Under the pieces are notes generated by a model. That model saw only the letters and a list, made by a program, of their open reading frames with translations, was not told the origin of the DNA and ran no database searches. DNA of 56,469 bases. It comes from Pseudomonadota bacterium. GTDB taxonomy: Bacteria; Pseudomonadota; Gammaproteobacteria; Burkholderiales; Usitatibacteraceae. Below, piece by piece: positions 1 through 8,584 of the stretch (the first letter of the stretch is position 1; every line of letters starts with the position of its first letter). The position numbers and the translations under genes are program-made. The stretch covers positions 1-56,469 of the forward strand of contig JAKOWJ010000021.1 in NCBI GenBank assembly GCA_029781595.1, read 5' to 3'.

Positions 1-1
1 C

Positions 2-700
2 GAGGCCACGACGTGGCTCGACGAGCCCCCGCCCCCCGCGCCCGAAAGTCCGCCGGCCGGCCCGCGACGCCGGGTGGCGGAGCCCGACGAGACCCTCGCG
101 ACGAGCCTGCCCGCCGACGACCCCGCCGCGCTGCGGCGCCGCTACATCGGCGAGCGGTTCCCCGAGATCGAGGCCGGCACCATCGCGCTCGGCGACCCGG
201 AGTCGATCGTCAAGGCCGCGCGCCTCTTCTACGAGGACGGCGCGATGGCCCGCGCCGTCGAGTTGCTGCAGTTCGCCGTGGAGGAAGACCCGGCGGCGTT
301 GAAGCCGTGGCTCGCGCTCTTCGAGATCTTCCGCCTCGAGTCGCTCGCCGGCGAGTTCGCGGCGCTCGCCGGCCGCTTCCGCGACCACCACGCGGCCTCC
401 GACTACTGGCGCAAGGTCCAGCACATCGGCCGCGAGATGGACCCGAACAACCCGCTGTACCTCGAAGCGCCGTTCGACAGCCTCGAGACCATCGGGCCGA
501 TGGGCGCGGCGCGCGCCCGCCCGGTCACCTTCGACCCGCTGGCCGAGAACTGGCTCAACGCGCCCATGGACTTCACCACGGACGCCCTGGCGGCCGGCCT
601 GCGTGCCGGCGTGCTCGCCGACGCGGGCGTCGCCGAGGCCGACCTCGCCGCGGATCCGATGCCCGCGCTCAAGAGCGTCGAGATGTTCACCGTCGCCTGA
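2..700 (+). CDS. C-terminal part of a TPR/FimV-like protein (5' truncated by window edge)
   Basis: The reading frame is open from base 2, so the gene begins outside the window; the GTG at 74 is internal to the frame and need not be a start. The visible part opens with a Pro-rich linker, followed by a helical, TPR-like stretch (about 60 residues with the pattern ARLFYEDGAMARAVELLQF) and a tail containing ENWLNAPMDFTTDAL. This resembles the C-terminal regions of FimV/TPR-type proteins that organise envelope or pilus machinery, but no catalytic motif is present. The stop is 7 bp before the next gene, so the two are probably co-transcribed. The FimV-like assignment is an inference from helical repeats and the Pro-rich linker only. 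Confidence 0.6.
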   Translation, partial: EATTWLDEPPPPAPESPPAGPRRRVAEPDETLATSLPADDPAALRRRYIGERFPEIEAGTIALGDPESIVKAARLFYEDGAMARAVELLQFAVEEDPAALKPWLALFEIFRLESLAGEFAALAGRFRDHHAASDYWRKVQHIGREMDPNNPLYLEAPFDSLETIGPMGAARARPVTFDPLAENWLNAPMDFTTDALAAGLRAGVLADAGVAEADLAADPMPALKSVEMFTVA

Positions 701-707
701 CCTCGCC

Positions 708-2315
708 GTGACCACGCCCGACGCCGCCCCCGCCCCGTCCGCCGACCTGTCGCGGGTGCTCGCCTCCCGGACGCTGCGCGAGACCGGCACCCGCGCCTTG
801 TTCCTCGCGTCCGTGCGGGAGCTCGGACGGGACGCGCCGCCCTTCTCCGCCGAGCGCCTCGAGCGCCTCATGCGCGTCGAGGAGCACTTCCAGTCGCTCA
901 TCCTCTACGACCAGCTCGAGTACCTGCGCGCGCCGGCCGACGCCGACGGCGAGCGCGACTTCGCCCACGCCGTGCAGCGCACGTGCCTGGAGATCGCCAA
1001 CGGCTTCCAGCGGTTCCTGCGCCACCGCGACGAGTGGGCCTCGCGACCGGAAACGGCCGACCTGCGCTTCCGCGTGACGGGCCTCGCCATCAACGCGATC
1101 CACAGCTTCGTGAAGTGGGGCTGCTTCCTCGCCGAGCCGGGGCGCACGGTGCCCTGGAAGCAGCTGCACGCCCTGTACTCCCTGGCGGAAGCCGAAGGAT
1201 ACGCGCAGGTGCCCTTCGTGCTGCACCCGACGCTGCCGACCTTCCGGCCGTCGGTGCAGTCGCTGTACCTGCGCGCGCTGGTGCTCGACCTCGTGAACGC
1301 GGGCCAGCTCACGCGCCCGCAGGTGGAGATCGCCGACGGCTGGTTCTCGTCCTGGTGCGGCGACTACTCGCTGGACACGGACTTCTCCTCCCGGACGCAC
1401 CTCTTCTACGTGGATCTCGCGACGGACCGGGGCCTGCACCTCCTGCGCAAGGACAGTCACGGGCCGACCGTGCGCTACGTGCGGGCCGACTCCCTCAAGG
1501 CGCAGATCGAGGAAGTGCAGGCGGGCCTTCGCCACGGCCGCCTGTACGCGGGCCACGGCGCGGGCGCGATGTTCCCCGTCGAGGAGCACGTGGCCCTGCT
1601 CGGGATCGTGGAGAAGCTCTACCAGTCCATGGTCGCCGGTGCCGAGAACCGGCTCGAGGAGCGCACGCGGTTCGAGGACCGCGAGATCGAGGTCGTCGTG
1701 GGCATCGAGCGCATCCTCGAGCACATCCGGCGCGGCCCGGAGCCGGCCCCGGCAGCGCCCGTCGCGGCCGCGCCCGCCGCCCAGATGGTCGAGATCAGCC
1801 CTTCGGGACTCACGCTGGCGGCGATCGAGGCCGAGCCGCCCGCCGCGGTTCCGGGCGATCCGGACGTGCAGACCTGGCGCGTGCGCGACCTGAGCTCGCG
1901 AGGCTTCGGCCTGCTGGTGGATCGCGCGGCAGCCGACGAGGTGCTGCTCCACGGACTCATCGGACTGCGCAACCAGCAGACGGGGCACTGGATCCTCGGC
2001 AGCGTCGTGCGCAAGGTGGCCAACCGCATGCGCGGCGAGACGCTCGCGGGCGTGGAGGTGCTGAGCTTCCGGCCGCTGCGGATCGAGCTCGCGCCCGCGG
2101 CGGGCGGCGGGCCCGCCGTCGAGGCGCTGTACCTGCCCGGCAGCGACCCCGAAGGCAAGCTCGACTCGATCCTCACGCGCGCGGAGGACTTCTCCGCGGC
2201 CACGCCCTTCCGCCTGCCGGCCGGCGGGACGACCTATCGAGTGCGCCTGAACCGCATCGCGAAGAAGGGCGCCGACTGGGTCAGGGCGCGCTTCGAGATC
2301 GAGTCGAACGCCTGA
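708..2315 (+). CDS. Conserved hypothetical protein with C-terminal PilZ-like domain
   Basis: A protein of 535 residues starting at GTG 708, 7 bp after the previous stop, with no strong ribosome binding site. The first ~340 residues are soluble, mostly helical and unlike any family I can name. After an Ala/Pro linker (about 345-365) the C-terminal part holds DLSSRGFG near residue 394, matching the D/N-x-S-x-x-G half of the PilZ cyclic-di-GMP signature. The upstream RxxxR half is not evident, so nucleotide binding is doubtful. Linkage to a FimV/TPR-like gene would fit a role in surface motility or c-di-GMP signalling, but this is inference. The 3' end overlaps the convergent rnfH by 35 bp. Confidence 0.65.
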   Translation: MTTPDAAPAPSADLSRVLASRTLRETGTRALFLASVRELGRDAPPFSAERLERLMRVEEHFQSLILYDQLEYLRAPADADGERDFAHAVQRTCLEIANGFQRFLRHRDEWASRPETADLRFRVTGLAINAIHSFVKWGCFLAEPGRTVPWKQLHALYSLAEAEGYAQVPFVLHPTLPTFRPSVQSLYLRALVLDLVNAGQLTRPQVEIADGWFSSWCGDYSLDTDFSSRTHLFYVDLATDRGLHLLRKDSHGPTVRYVRADSLKAQIEEVQAGLRHGRLYAGHGAGAMFPVEEHVALLGIVEKLYQSMVAGAENRLEERTRFEDREIEVVVGIERILEHIRRGPEPAPAAPVAAAPAAQMVEISPSGLTLAAIEAEPPAAVPGDPDVQTWRVRDLSSRGFGLLVDRAAADEVLLHGLIGLRNQQTGHWILGSVVRKVANRMRGETLAGVEVLSFRPLRIELAPAAGGGPAVEALYLPGSDPEGKLDSILTRAEDFSAATPFRLPAGGTTYRVRLNRIAKKGADWVRARFEIESNA

Positions 2316-2571
2316 GCCCGGCGCGCGCGCGCCGCAGCGCCTTGGCATCCGCCCGCAGCGCCCGGTAGATCTCCACGCGGTCGCCCTCGCGCAGCATTTC
2401 CCCCGGGCCCCGCACGCGACCCCAGACGCCCACGCAGTCGAGCGACAGGCCGGGCGCCCGCTCGGCCACGCGCGCGGCCGCGATGGCCTCGGCGAGGGTG
2501 GCCCCCTCGGGCAGGTCGAGCGCCACGACCTCCTGGCGATCCGGCAGGGCGATGGCGACGCTCACCCGCAC
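2281..2571 (-). CDS. rnfH: RnfH-family ubiquitin-like protein
   Basis: A small protein of 96 residues with the beta-grasp pattern of the RnfH family: an early strand (VSVAIALPDRQEVVALDLPEG), a helix, and the family's late segment GDRVEIYRAL followed by a basic tail. Function is unknown in most bacteria; the family is named after a gene beside the Rnf complex and travels with ratA. The GTG at 2571 is chosen because it lies 1 bp after the ratA stop, with a GGGG run just upstream; an in-frame GTG at 2565 is an alternative, and longer reading would overlap ratA. The 3' end overlaps the convergent PilZ-like gene by 35 bp. Confidence 0.85.
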   Translation of the reverse strand: MRVSVAIALPDRQEVVALDLPEGATLAEAIAAARVAERAPGLSLDCVGVWGRVRGPGEMLREGDRVEIYRALRADAKALRRARAGLRRSTRSRSAP

Positions 2572-2572
2572 G

Positions 2573-3037
2573 CTATCCCCCCGCCGGCACGGGCTGCGGG
2601 GCCCCCGCACGGCGAAGGGCCTGCGCACGCTCGATGAACCGCTCGACGATGGTCTCCATGATCTGGCCGAACACGGGCCCCATCACGGCCTCGAGGGCAC
2701 GGCTGGTGAAGGCGTAGTCGATGGAGAACTCGATGGCGCAGCCCTCGGCGCCCAGCGGGCGGAAGTGCCAGTGGCCGGCCAGGCGCTCGAAAGGCCCGTC
2801 GTCGAGGGCCAGGTGGATCCATTCCGGGGGCTCGTTGCGGTTTCGCGTGGCCACGTGGCTCTTCAGGCCGTGGAAGTCGATGTCGATGCGGGCGTGCGTC
2901 TCGGCGGGCGTGCGCCCGAAGACCTGCACGCGGGCGCACCACGGCAGGAACTCGGGGTAGGCCTCCACGCCGTCGACGAGCGCGTACATCGACTCGGCGG
3001 CGTGGTCGACGATGACCTTGCGGGTGATGGTCGGCAT
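2573..3037 (-). CDS. ratA: RatA / COQ10-START family protein
   Basis: A protein of 154 residues of the START/Coq10 lipid-binding fold (polyketide cyclase family). It has the family's opening (residues about 10-40: VDHAAESMYALVDGVEAYPE then FLPWCARVQV) and a closing amphipathic helix rich in V/F/I. Members bind ubiquinone or other hydrophobic ligands; E. coli RatA has also been reported to block 70S assembly. Gene order ratA-rnfH, divergent from smpB, is the standard proteobacterial arrangement. The ATG at 3037 gives the family's usual length. Confidence 0.9.
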   Translation of the reverse strand: MPTITRKVIVDHAAESMYALVDGVEAYPEFLPWCARVQVFGRTPAETHARIDIDFHGLKSHVATRNRNEPPEWIHLALDDGPFERLAGHWHFRPLGAEGCAIEFSIDYAFTSRALEAVMGPVFGQIMETIVERFIERAQALRRAGAPQPVPAGG

Positions 3038-3066
3038 GCGAGCGGCATTTTACGGCCCGCTGCCGG

Positions 3067-3072
3067 TAGAAT
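3067..3072 (+). promoter_or_regulatory. Candidate -10 element for smpB
   Basis: TAGAAT lies 49 bp upstream of the smpB start in the ratA/smpB divergent gap. No convincing -35 sits 16-18 bp upstream, so this is a weak prediction. Confidence 0.35.
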
Positions 3073-3120
3073 GCGAACCTCCCGCGGGGCCCCTTCCCGC
3101 GCCCGCCGCCGCCTCCCCCC

Positions 3121-3567
3121 ATGAGCATCGTCGAGAACCGCAAGGCCTTCCACGACTACTTCGTGGAGGAGCGCTTCGAGGCCGGGCTCGCGCTCGAGGG
3201 CTGGGAGGTGAAGGCGATCCGCGCCGGGCGCGCGCAGCTCAAGGAGGCCTACGTGTTCCTGCGCGGCGCGGAGGCCTTCATCATCGGCATGCACGTGAGC
3301 GCGCTGCCCACGGCCTCGACGCACGTGCATCCCGACCCGACCCGCACCCGCAAGCTCCTGCTGCACCGCGCCGAGCTGTCGCGGCTCATCGGCAAGGTCG
3401 AGCAGCGCGGCTACACGCTGGTGCCGCTCAACCTGCACTTCGCCAAGGGCCGCATCAAGGCCGAGATCGGGCTCGCGAAGGGCAAGAAGCAGCACGACAA
3501 GCGCCAGTCCGAGAAGGAACGCGACTGGCAGCGCGAGAAGCAGCGCCTCATGCGCCATCCCGGCTGA
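3121..3567 (+). CDS. smpB: SsrA-binding protein SmpB
   Basis: Partner of tmRNA in rescuing stalled ribosomes: it binds the tRNA-like domain and delivers it to the A site. The 148-residue length is normal. Visible signatures include the N-terminal [20 protein letters not shown] followed by [10 protein letters not shown], the central [15 protein letters not shown] segment and the basic C-terminal tail ([10 protein letters not shown]...[12 protein letters not shown]) that probes the mRNA channel. The start at ATG 3121 matches the family. The gene is divergent from ratA. The tmRNA gene (ssrA) was not found in this window. Confidence 0.97.
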   Translation: MSIVENRKAFHDYFVEERFEAGLALEGWEVKAIRAGRAQLKEAYVFLRGAEAFIIGMHVSALPTASTHVHPDPTRTRKLLLHRAELSRLIGKVEQRGYTLVPLNLHFAKGRIKAEIGLAKGKKQHDKRQSEKERDWQREKQRLMRHPG

Positions 3568-3732
3568 GGCCGGCCATCCCTTCGGCGGGGTAACAGGCGT
3601 TTCGTCTCCGGTGTCGCCACCGGGTACCCCCATCGGTCCTAACATGTCGTCACCACAAGTCGGGCGGCCGCCCCGGCACGCGGTCCACGAGGCCGCGTCC
3701 GCGAGCCGCCCACCATCCGCGAAGGAGGAGTC

Positions 3733-4797
3733 ATGGCTGTCCGCAGAATCCTGGTGCTCGGCGCGTCCTACGGCTCGCTGCTGGGCGTGAAGCTCGCCGC
3801 GGCGGGCCACGAGGTGAGGCTCGTGTGCCTGCCGGCCGAGGTGGCGCTCATCAACGCGAAGGGCGCGATCGTGCGCATGCCCGTCAAGGGGCGCGAGGGG
3901 CTGGTGACGGTGAACTCCCGCGACCTGCCGGGGCGACTGGACGCCTGCGGCCCCGCCGAGGCGAAGCCGGGCGACTACGACCTGGTGGCGCTCGCGATGC
4001 AGGAGCCGCAGTACCGCTCCGACGGCGTCCGGCAGCTGCTGGCCGCCGTGGCCGCCGCGCGCGTCCCGTGCCTGTCGATCATGAACATGCCGCCGATGCC
4101 CTACCTGCGGCGCGTCCCCGGCGTCGACGCGGACAAGTGCGTCGAGTGCTTCACCGACGCCGGCGTCTGGAGCGCCTTCGACCCGAAGCTCGTCACGCTC
4201 TGCAGCCCGGACCCGCAGGCCTTCCGCCCGCCCGAGGAGGAGGTGAACGTCCTGCAGGTGCGGCTGCCGACCAACTTCAAGGCGGCGCGCTTCGAGGACG
4301 AGGCCCACACCGCGATGCTTCGCGGCCTGGCGGCGGACATCGAGGCTGCCCGGTTCGACGTGGGCGGCGAGCGCCTCGAGCTGCCCGTCAAGCTCAAGGT
4401 GCACGACTCGGTCTTCGTGCCGCTCGCCAAGTGGGCCATGCTCCTGGCCGGCAACTACCGCTGCGTGCGCGCCGACACGGTCATCCCGATCAAGGAAGCG
4501 GTGCACGGCGACCTGGCCGCCTCCCGCGCGGTCTACGACTGGGTGGTGAAGCTGTGCGTCTCGCTGGGCGCGGACGCGGGCGACCTCGTGCCGTTCGACA
4601 AGTACGCCAACGCCGCGCTGTCGCTGGGGAGCCCCTCCTCGGCCGCGCGCGCGCTGGCTGGCGGCGCGCAGCACATCGAGCGCGTGGACCGGCTGGTGCA
4701 GGCGGTGGCCGCGCAGCACGGCCAGCGCAACGAGGCCGTCGACGAGACCGTGCGCCTCGTCGACGACTGGCTCGTGCGCAACCGCCGCAAGGGCTAG
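3733..4797 (+). CDS. Ketopantoate reductase (ApbA/PanE)-family dehydrogenase-like protein
   Basis: A protein of 354 residues with an N-terminal Rossmann segment (ILVLGASYGSLLGVKLAAAG, residues about 6-25) and a long helical C-terminal half, the architecture of ApbA/PanE-type 2-dehydropantoate reductases. The nucleotide loop reads GASYGSLLG rather than the classical GxGxxG, so the cofactor and substrate may differ, and I do not assign pantothenate synthesis. A strong ribosome binding site (GAAGGAGGAG) supports ATG 3733. The gene stands alone between smpB and a convergent exported protein, so context gives no clue to substrate. Confidence 0.7.
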   Translation: MAVRRILVLGASYGSLLGVKLAAAGHEVRLVCLPAEVALINAKGAIVRMPVKGREGLVTVNSRDLPGRLDACGPAEAKPGDYDLVALAMQEPQYRSDGVRQLLAAVAAARVPCLSIMNMPPMPYLRRVPGVDADKCVECFTDAGVWSAFDPKLVTLCSPDPQAFRPPEEEVNVLQVRLPTNFKAARFEDEAHTAMLRGLAADIEAARFDVGGERLELPVKLKVHDSVFVPLAKWAMLLAGNYRCVRADTVIPIKEAVHGDLAASRAVYDWVVKLCVSLGADAGDLVPFDKYANAALSLGSPSSAARALAGGAQHIERVDRLVQAVAAQHGQRNEAVDETVRLVDDWLVRNRRKG

Positions 4798-4819
4798 GCG
4801 CGAGCCCCGGGGCGCGGGG

Positions 4820-5494
4820 TCAGCCCGCGCCCGGCGCGGAATGCAGGCGCGGCAGGTCCTTCGCGGCCGCGCGCGCCCACGTGGCGAAGAGCTGCGCGAA
4901 GTCGTCGCGGCTCTGCGCCGTGGTCGCGAGCTGCGGCATGGCGTGCCGCAGCGTCGAGCGCCGGTCCGCCAGGCGCGCGAGCAGCGTGCCGTCCCCGGCG
5001 TCGCTCGCCTCGATCACGAGTTTCGCGGTTCCCGCCTCGTAGACGTAGGTCCGGAGCGTGCCGGGCGCCATCGCGTCGGCGGCGTTCACATAGAGATCCT
5101 CGAGGTGCGGCGCGATCGCCAGCACGCCGGGACCCGGAGCCGCCACCACCTCGTAGCCCCGCGCGCGGAAAGCGGCCGCGAGGCCATCGCGCAGGTCCTC
5201 GGCCGCCGCCTGCCGGACCTGCTCCGCCTGCGCCGGCCCCACGCGATCGGACAGGCCGAGCCGCCGGTCGTTGACGCCTCGCAGCCAGCCGGGAGCGAAG
5301 GCCACCTGCGGCGGGGCGACGAAGACCTTGCGGTAGGCCCCCAGCGATGCGCCAGGGCGCACCCAGGCCTCGTCGACACCGGCAGTGGCCACGCGAACCA
5401 GCGGCGGCGGGGATGCGCCGGCCACGGGCCAGGAGGCCGCGAGGGCGAGCGGGAGAATCGCGAAGATTGCCGGAAACGGGGAAGTCGCTTTCAT
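4820..5494 (-). CDS. Exported DUF3313-like protein
   Basis: A protein of 224 residues starting at ATG 5494, where it opens with a basic n-region and hydrophobic core (FPAIFAILPLALAASWP) typical of a Sec signal peptide. There is no lipobox cysteine, unlike many relatives. The body contains WVRPGASLGAYRKVFVAPPQV, then a helix with repeated DLRDGLAAAFRARGYEVV and an acidic TLLARLADRR segment, resembling the DUF3313 family of periplasmic or outer-membrane proteins of unknown role. An upstream in-frame extension to 5611 exists but runs through the spacer to the tRNA-His gene and is rejected. Confidence 0.65.
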   Translation of the reverse strand: MKATSPFPAIFAILPLALAASWPVAGASPPPLVRVATAGVDEAWVRPGASLGAYRKVFVAPPQVAFAPGWLRGVNDRRLGLSDRVGPAQAEQVRQAAAEDLRDGLAAAFRARGYEVVAAPGPGVLAIAPHLEDLYVNAADAMAPGTLRTYVYEAGTAKLVIEASDAGDGTLLARLADRRSTLRHAMPQLATTAQSRDDFAQLFATWARAAAKDLPRLHSAPGAG

Positions 5495-5568
5495 GGGCGC
5501 CTCCAGAGTTGGACCGGCCCGGCTTCGGCCGGTTCGCCGTCCCGGACGGGTGCCGGGCGGGGCATCGA

Positions 5569-5644
5569 TGGGGTGGCTGATGGGATTCGAACCCACGACA
5601 ACCGGAATCACAATCCGGGACTCTACCGCTGAGCTACAGCCACC
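5569..5644 (-). tRNA. tRNA-His (GTG)
   Basis: The minus strand folds into a full cloverleaf: acceptor GTGGCTG/CAGCCAC, anticodon stem CCGGA/TCCGG with loop TTGTGAT (anticodon GTG), and T-loop TTCGAAT. The extra G at -1 faces discriminator C73, the hallmark of tRNA-His. CCA is encoded (5571-5569). It is last of three tRNAs reading Pro-Arg-His. Confidence 0.96.
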
Positions 5645-5681
5645 GCTGCCGGACGCGAAAGGCTCGCGTACCGGGTGAAAC

Positions 5682-5758
5682 TGGCACGCCCGACAGGATT
5701 CGAACCTGTTACCCCCGGCTTAGAAGGCCGGTGCTCTATCCGGATGAGCTACGGGCGC
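5682..5758 (-). tRNA. tRNA-Arg (TCT)
   Basis: The cloverleaf has acceptor GCGCCCG/CGGGCGT (first pair G-U), anticodon stem CCGGC/GCCGG around loop CTTCTAA (anticodon TCT), and T-loop TTCGAAT. CCA is encoded at 5684-5682. It reads AGA (and AGG by wobble), rare codons in this high-GC sequence. Confidence 0.96.
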
Positions 5759-5788
5759 AATCCGATCCGAGACGGGCGGGAGGAAGGG

Positions 5789-5862
5789 TCGGGGTGGAGG
5801 GATTCGAACCCCCGACAACTTGCTCCCAAAGCAAGTGCGCTACCAGGCTGCGCTACACCCCG
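5789..5862 (-). tRNA. tRNA-Pro (TGG)
   Basis: The cloverleaf has acceptor CGGGGTG/CACCCCG, anticodon stem CTTGC/GCAAG around loop TTTGGGA (anticodon TGG), T-loop TTCGAAT and discriminator A. The next three bases read CCC, so CCA must be added post-transcriptionally, unlike in its two neighbours. It is first in the Pro-Arg-His array. Confidence 0.96.
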
Positions 5863-5887
5863 TCGGGTACTGCCAAGGCGAGGGCGG

Positions 5888-5893
5888 ATTATA
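5888..5893 (-). promoter_or_regulatory. Perfect -10 box of the tRNA-Pro-Arg-His operon
   Basis: TATAAT on the minus strand would place transcription start near 5881, about 19 nt before tRNA-Pro. The sequence just after it (CCGCCCTCGCC) is a GC-rich discriminator as in stable-RNA promoters under stringent control. No good -35 is seen. Confidence 0.6.
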
Positions 5894-5939
5894 CGCCGCC
5901 CGCGCCCGGCAGACACCTCCGGCCGGCGTGAGCCGCCCC

Positions 5940-8087
5940 CTAGGCCGAGGGCGTGCCCGGGTCGCCGGCGGGGGCGGACACCGGCTCCTCGCGGCGCGAG
6001 GGCGGGTCGAGCAGCGCCTTGCGCGACAGGCGCACGCGGCCCTTGTCGTCGGCCTCGAGCACCTTCACCTTCACGATCTGGCCTTCCTTCAGGTAGTCCG
6101 ACACCGCGTTCACGCGCTCGTGCGCGATCTGCGAGATGTGGAGCAGGCCGTCCTTGCCCGGCAGCAGCTGCACGATCGCGCCGAAGTCGAGCAGGCGGAT
6201 CACCGGGCCCTCGTAGACGCGGCCGACCTCGACGTCCGCGGTGATGAGCTCGATGCGCTTCTTCGCGGCCTCGCCCGCCTCCTGCGACAGGCAGGCGATG
6301 GAGACGGTGCCGTCGTCCTCGATGTCGATCGTCGTGCCCGTCTCGCGCGTGAGCGCCTGGATGACGCTGCCGCCCTTGCCGATGACGTCGCGGATCTTGT
6401 CGGGGTTGATCTTGATCTTGATGACGCGCGGCGCGTAGGTGGAGAGCTCGTGGCGCGGCCCCGGCACGGCGGCCTTCATGAGGCCCAGGATGTGCATCCG
6501 GCCCTCCTTCGCCTGGTCGAGCGCGACCTTCATGATCTCCTTGGTGATGCCGTTGATCTTGATGTCCATCTGCAGGGCCGTGACGCCCTTTTCCGAGCCG
6601 GCCACCTTGAAGTCCATGTCGCCGAGGTGGTCCTCGTCGCCCAGGATGTCGGTGAGCACGGCGAAGCGCCCGCCGTCCTTGATGAGGCCCATGGCGATGC
6701 CCGCCACGTGCGCCCGGAGCGGCACGCCGGCGTCCATGAGCGCCAGGCACCCGCCGCACACGGAGGCCATCGACGAGGAGCCGTTGGACTCGGTGATCTC
6801 GGAGACGACGCGCAGCGTGTAGCTGAACTCCTCGCGCGTGGGCAGCACGGCGAGCAGCGCCCGCTTGGCGAGGCGGCCGTGGCCGATCTCGCGGCGCTTC
6901 GGGACGCCCACGCGGCCGGTCTCGCCCGTCGAGTACGGCGGGAAGTTGTAGTGCAGCATGAAGCGCTCGGTGTACTCGCCCTGCAGCGCGTCGATGATCT
7001 GCTCGTCCTGCCCGGTGCCGAGCGTGGCGGTGACGATTGCCTGCGTCTCGCCGCGGGTGAAGAGCACCGAGCCGTGCACGCGCGGCAGCAGCGTCGGGCG
7101 GATGGAGATGGGGCGCACGGTGCGGGTGTCGCGCCCGTCGATGCGCGGCTCGCCGTTGAGGATCTGGCCGCGGACGATCTTCGACTCGATGTCCTTGAGG
7201 ATGCCGCGCACGACGTTGGAGTCGGCGGGGGGGTCTGCGTTCACGACGCACGCGTCGAGCACGCGCTTCTTGATGTCGTCGAGCTTCTCGGAGCGCACCG
7301 CCTTCGACTTGACCCGGTAGGCCTCGTTGAAGTCGTTCTCGGCGAGCGCGCGGATCTTCGCGACCAGCGACTCGTCGACCGCGGGCGGGGCCCAGTCCCA
7401 GTCGTCCTTGCCGCCCTCGTCGGCCAGCTCGTTGATGGCGCGGATCGCGGCCTGCATCTGGTCGTGGCCGTAGACGACCGCGCCGAGCATGACCTCCTCC
7501 GACAGCTCGTTGGCCTCGGACTCCACCATCAGCACGGCCTGCTCGGTGCCGGCCACCACGAGGTTGAGCTGCGAGCTCTCGAGCTCGGTCTTGGTCGGGT
7601 TGAGGATGTACTCGCCGTCCAGGTAGCCCACGCGCGCCGCGCCGATGGGGCCGTCGAACGGGATGCCGGCCAGCGTGACCGCCGCCGAGGCGCCGATCAT
7701 CGCCGGGATGTCGGAGTCGACTTCCGGGTTGATCGACAGGACCGTCGCGACGACCTGCACCTCGTTGTAGAAGCCGTCCGGGAAGAGCGGGCGCAGCGGC
7801 CGGTCGATGAGCCGGCAGGTGAGGATCTCCTTCTCCGAGGGCCGGCCCTCGCGCTTGAAGAAGCCCCCGGGGATGCGGCCGGCGGCGTAGGTCTTCTCCT
7901 GGTAGTCCACCGTGAGGGGGAAGAAATCCTGGCCGGGCTTGACGTCCTTGCGGGCGGTCACGGCCACGAGCACCACGGTGTCGTCCATCGTCACGAGCAC
8001 GGCGCCGTCGGCCTGGCGGGCGATCTCGCCCGTCTCCAGGGTGACCTGGTGGCGGCCGAACGCGAAGGTCTTCTTGATCGGTTTCAC
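5940..8087 (-). CDS. pnp: Polyribonucleotide nucleotidyltransferase (PNPase)
   Basis: Phosphorolytic 3'-to-5' exoribonuclease, trimeric, part of the RNA degradosome. At 715 residues it has the full architecture: two RNase PH domains with the linking all-alpha domain, then KH ([20 protein letters not shown]) and S1 ([20 protein letters not shown]) near the C-terminus. The RNase PH signature [15 protein letters not shown] is intact. GTG 8087 is preferred: it is preceded by AGAGGA at good spacing and matches the family opening ([10 protein letters not shown]), whereas ATG 8120 has no ribosome binding site. It is last of the rimP-pnp cluster, directly after rpsO and its terminator, so its level probably depends on readthrough and RNase processing. 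Confidence 0.97.
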   Translation of the reverse strand: MKPIKKTFAFGRHQVTLETGEIARQADGAVLVTMDDTVVLVAVTARKDVKPGQDFFPLTVDYQEKTYAAGRIPGGFFKREGRPSEKEILTCRLIDRPLRPLFPDGFYNEVQVVATVLSINPEVDSDIPAMIGASAAVTLAGIPFDGPIGAARVGYLDGEYILNPTKTELESSQLNLVVAGTEQAVLMVESEANELSEEVMLGAVVYGHDQMQAAIRAINELADEGGKDDWDWAPPAVDESLVAKIRALAENDFNEAYRVKSKAVRSEKLDDIKKRVLDACVVNADPPADSNVVRGILKDIESKIVRGQILNGEPRIDGRDTRTVRPISIRPTLLPRVHGSVLFTRGETQAIVTATLGTGQDEQIIDALQGEYTERFMLHYNFPPYSTGETGRVGVPKRREIGHGRLAKRALLAVLPTREEFSYTLRVVSEITESNGSSSMASVCGGCLALMDAGVPLRAHVAGIAMGLIKDGGRFAVLTDILGDEDHLGDMDFKVAGSEKGVTALQMDIKINGITKEIMKVALDQAKEGRMHILGLMKAAVPGPRHELSTYAPRVIKIKINPDKIRDVIGKGGSVIQALTRETGTTIDIEDDGTVSIACLSQEAGEAAKKRIELITADVEVGRVYEGPVIRLLDFGAIVQLLPGKDGLLHISQIAHERVNAVSDYLKEGQIVKVKVLEADDKGRVRLSRKALLDPPSRREEPVSAPAGDPGTPSA

Positions 8088-8151
8088 TGTCGGATCCTCT
8101 TCGAATGGGAAGGCCGGCATCCCGGGGCGTGCGCGCCCGGGGAACCCGGCG

Positions 8152-8192
8152 AAAAAAAACCCCGCGTGCGCCCTGTTGGGATCGACGCGGGG
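8152..8192 (-). terminator. Intrinsic terminator between rpsO and pnp
   Basis: On the minus strand CCCCGCGT (8192-8185) pairs with ACGCGGGG (8167-8160), followed at once by eight T. The 17-nt loop is large but the stem is perfect. As pnp lies only ~65 bp beyond, this is probably a partial terminator and/or processing site setting pnp readthrough. Confidence 0.85.
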
Positions 8193-8211
8193 TGTCTGTG
8201 CCGGCGGGAGC

Positions 8212-8481
8212 CTACTTGCGCAGGCCGAGGCGCTCGATCGTCGAACGGTAGCGGTCGACGTCGGTGCGCTTGAGGTAGTCCAGGAGGCTGCGGCGCTGGC
8301 TCACCATGCGCAGGAGCCCCCGGCGCGAGTGGTGGTCCTTCACGTTGACCTTGAAATGCTCGGTGAGGCTGTTGATGTTCTGCGTGAGGAGGGCGATCTG
8401 CACTTCCGGCGAACCGGTGTCGCCCTTCCCGCGCTGGTATTCGGAAACGATGCGCGCCTTCTCGGCGGTGGATACGGCCAT
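8212..8481 (-). CDS. rpsO: 30S ribosomal protein S15
   Basis: Binds 16S rRNA early in 30S assembly and contributes to the intersubunit bridge. It has 89 residues, the normal length, with family motifs [36 protein letters not shown] and [13 protein letters not shown]. The ATG at 8481 is preceded by GGGAGAGCAAGAA; the frame upstream to 8550 lacks similarity. It is followed by a strong terminator. Confidence 0.98.
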   Translation of the reverse strand: MAVSTAEKARIVSEYQRGKGDTGSPEVQIALLTQNINSLTEHFKVNVKDHHSRRGLLRMVSQRRSLLDYLKRTDVDRYRSTIERLGLRK

Positions 8482-8584
8482 TTCTTGCTCTCCCGGGCGA
8501 TTCGCCCTCAGGTTTCGTTCTTCGGTCTCGGAAAGGCGCGATTTTAGCAAGTTCCGTGGCCCAAACTCAAGCCGAATCAGGGGC

